Assembly: GCA_016302185.1 (NCBI GenBank)
Contig: JAEDOC010000111.1
Span: forward strand, 1-6,837
DNA from: Clostridium sp.
Lineage (GTDB): Bacteria > Bacillota > Clostridia > Lachnospirales > Lachnospiraceae
Reading direction: 5' to 3'
DNA: 6,837 nt
Made by a program: the position numbers and the translations under genes. Shown piece after piece: positions 5,823-6,837 of this stretch (position 1 is the stretch's first letter; each line of letters opens with the position of its first letter). The notes beneath the pieces are model-generated. The model was not told the origin of the DNA. It saw nothing but the letters and a program-made list of their open reading frames with translations, and did no database searches.

Positions 5823-6794
5823 CTACACCCCCTCTGACACTTCCCGCACCTCATCCATTTTCCATTGCTCTTCTCTCTGTTTTAAGGCATGCCGGTACCA
5901 GATCAGAGCCAGAATTCCGGGTACATACCAGCGAAGCATGTAGGAGAACCCCACCACCCGGTATCCATAATCCACTACAAACCGGGACAGCACCATCGAA
6001 ATTGCCATCTCCGTCACTCCCAGCCAGGGAAGAATCCCATATTCTCCCAGACTTTGCAGCGCGCTTCTGAAAATAAGCAGGGCACACAGTCCGGGATAGC
6101 CGATACAGCAGAACCGGAACAGCAATACTCCCGCCGCTATCACCGGGCGCGGTGTCTCATCTCCCGCCAGAATTCTCAGGATCCGGGGAGCTGAAAAAAA
6201 GCCCAGAAGCAGGAATCCGACACACCAGAACAGGGCCCGCCCAAATAAATGGCGATTGAAACGCCGGATGAGCTTCGCATTCCGTTTTCCTTCATTCTGC
6301 CCGGTAATGATCCCCGCTGCCGTCGCATACGCACAGAGCGGCTCCATCAGAAAATTATTGATCACATCTCCATACGCATCCCCTGCAATGATCTCTTCCG
6401 GAAGCCGGTTGATCTCCCGCTGCATCATCATACTGCCCCAGCCGATCACAACCATCATCCCCGATTTCACCAGGCCGTTTTTTAGCAGCTCCAGCCAGAT
6501 GCTTCCCGGAATCCGCATCGCTGGTACCAGTTTCAGGTGGCCGGAACCGATTGACACCAGATGTAAAAACAGGCAGACAGACAGTAACGCATTATTGATT
6601 AAAATCGCCAGAGCCGATGCACCGACACCGAGCTTCATACCGGCGATCAGGAACACGCTGAGCATGGTATGGGTTACCACCCCAAGCATAGACAGAATTC
6701 CGGGGAAGCGACTGTCTCCCATCCCCTGAATCGTACAGAATAGAAGATTTTTCAAACTGAGAAAACCGGAATCTAGAAAAAGATAAGTGAACAT
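5823..6794 (-). CDS. MATE-family transporter lacking its N-terminal helices (short or degraded)
   Basis: A membrane protein of 323 residues resembling Na+- or H+-coupled MATE multidrug exporters, which normally have about 440-460 residues and 12 helices. The sequence begins where MATE helix 4 would lie: FLSLKNLLFCTIQGMGDSRFPG corresponds to the usual segment ending in RALGDSRTP. About nine hydrophobic segments follow. The second MATE half is intact, including the VKSGMMVVIGWGS helix, an ITGQNEGK loop like the family GQNLGA, and a long C-terminal helix pair. Helices 1-3, including the region of the helix-1 acidic residue important for coupling in several MATEs, are missing. The frame upstream of the start is closed by TAA at 6831-6833. 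Start: ATG 6794, with GAGAG (6803-6807) eight bases upstream; GTG 6803 and TTG 6800 are alternatives. It may be a pseudogene remnant, a frameshifted gene continuing beyond the window, or a genuine short form paired with the downstream STAND ATPase. Confidence 0.7.
   Translation of the reverse strand: MFTYLFLDSGFLSLKNLLFCTIQGMGDSRFPGILSMLGVVTHTMLSVFLIAGMKLGVGASALAILINNALLSVCLFLHLVSIGSGHLKLVPAMRIPGSIWLELLKNGLVKSGMMVVIGWGSMMMQREINRLPEEIIAGDAYGDVINNFLMEPLCAYATAAGIITGQNEGKRNAKLIRRFNRHLFGRALFWCVGFLLLGFFSAPRILRILAGDETPRPVIAAGVLLFRFCCIGYPGLCALLIFRSALQSLGEYGILPWLGVTEMAISMVLSRFVVDYGYRVVGFSYMLRWYVPGILALIWYRHALKQREEQWKMDEVREVSEGV
5826..5835 (-). promoter_or_regulatory. Ribosome-binding site for the STAND ATPase, inside the MATE-like gene
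   Basis: AGAGGGGG (5828-5835, minus strand) lies eight bases before TTG 5819 and is formed by the last codons of the upstream gene. This supports the TTG start and suggests translational coupling between the two genes. Confidence 0.7.
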
Positions 6795-6821
6795 TTTCAA
6801 CACTCTCTTTATGAAAAAAAT

Positions 6822-6831
6822 AACAATTGTT
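6822..6831. repeat. Short palindrome upstream of the MATE-like gene
   Basis: AACAATTGTT is a perfect 10-base palindrome about 28 bases before the ATG, in an AT-rich stretch reaching the window edge. It could be half of an operator, but the context is cut off and AT-rich palindromes of this size arise often by chance. No promoter with a usable start site was found in the visible 43 bases. Confidence 0.2.
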
Positions 6832-6837
6832 TACAAA

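Noticed and set aside
5696..6070. Open frame of 124 codons on the + strand across the MATE/ATPase junction
   Set aside because: Antisense to two well-supported genes; Pro/Ala-rich translation typical of a shadow frame.
6808..6836. TTGTAA, 17 bases, CATAAA as a promoter for the MATE-like gene
   Set aside because: Both boxes are only 4 of 6, and transcription would begin after the ribosome-binding site. The real promoter is probably beyond the window.
6822..6837. Palindromic AT-rich stretch as a redox-repressor (Rex-type) operator
   Set aside because: The arms do not fit the TTGTTAA-4-TTAACAA spacing and the region is cut by the window edge; kept only as a short palindrome.

Overview
The window looks like a chromosomal segment from a spore-forming, anaerobic Firmicute, most likely a Clostridia member of the Lachnospiraceae type. 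The grounds are a clear spoIIID gene with a sigma-E-type promoter, strong purine-rich Shine-Dalgarno sites, frequent TTG/GTG start codons, moderate GC content, and a Firmicutes-style 2-keto-3-deoxygluconate (KDG) kinase. Family names are read from the protein sequences by eye; no database search was run.

Layout, left to right. (1) A PfkB-family KDG kinase gene on the + strand, probably the last gene of a sugar-acid operon that begins outside the window, ends at a strong bidirectional terminator (1139-1180). (2) Convergent to it lies a 470-residue protein with an N-terminal MmcQ/YjbR domain and a large unrecognised C-terminal part. That part contains the peptide GIIGGTDGPTAV, otherwise known from the beta subunit of sodium-pumping decarboxylases. 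(3) spoIIID, the mother-cell sporulation regulator, starts at TTG and has a near-consensus sigma-E promoter. (4) Divergent from spoIIID is a UPF0303 (haem-degrading-domain, GlcG/HbpS-like) gene with a good sigma-A promoter. (5) Convergent to that is a two-gene minus-strand unit: a MATE-family transporter lacking about the first three membrane helices, followed after 3 bases by a 702-residue STAND ATPase (NB-ARC, winged helix, about five TPRs).

How the parts fit. The spoIIID neighbourhood looks self-contained. Matches to the published Bacillus subtilis SpoIIID consensus (WWRRACARNY) lie in both flanking promoters and beside the spoIIID terminator, so SpoIIID may control its neighbours. The most unusual unit is the shortened MATE plus STAND pair: tight coupling suggests they act together, but no known effector domain is visible in the STAND protein and the role is open (sensor/regulator, stress or phage response, or a decayed transporter locus). 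No tRNA, rRNA, CRISPR array, insertion sequence or phage gene was seen. No stretch over 300 bases lacks a gene.
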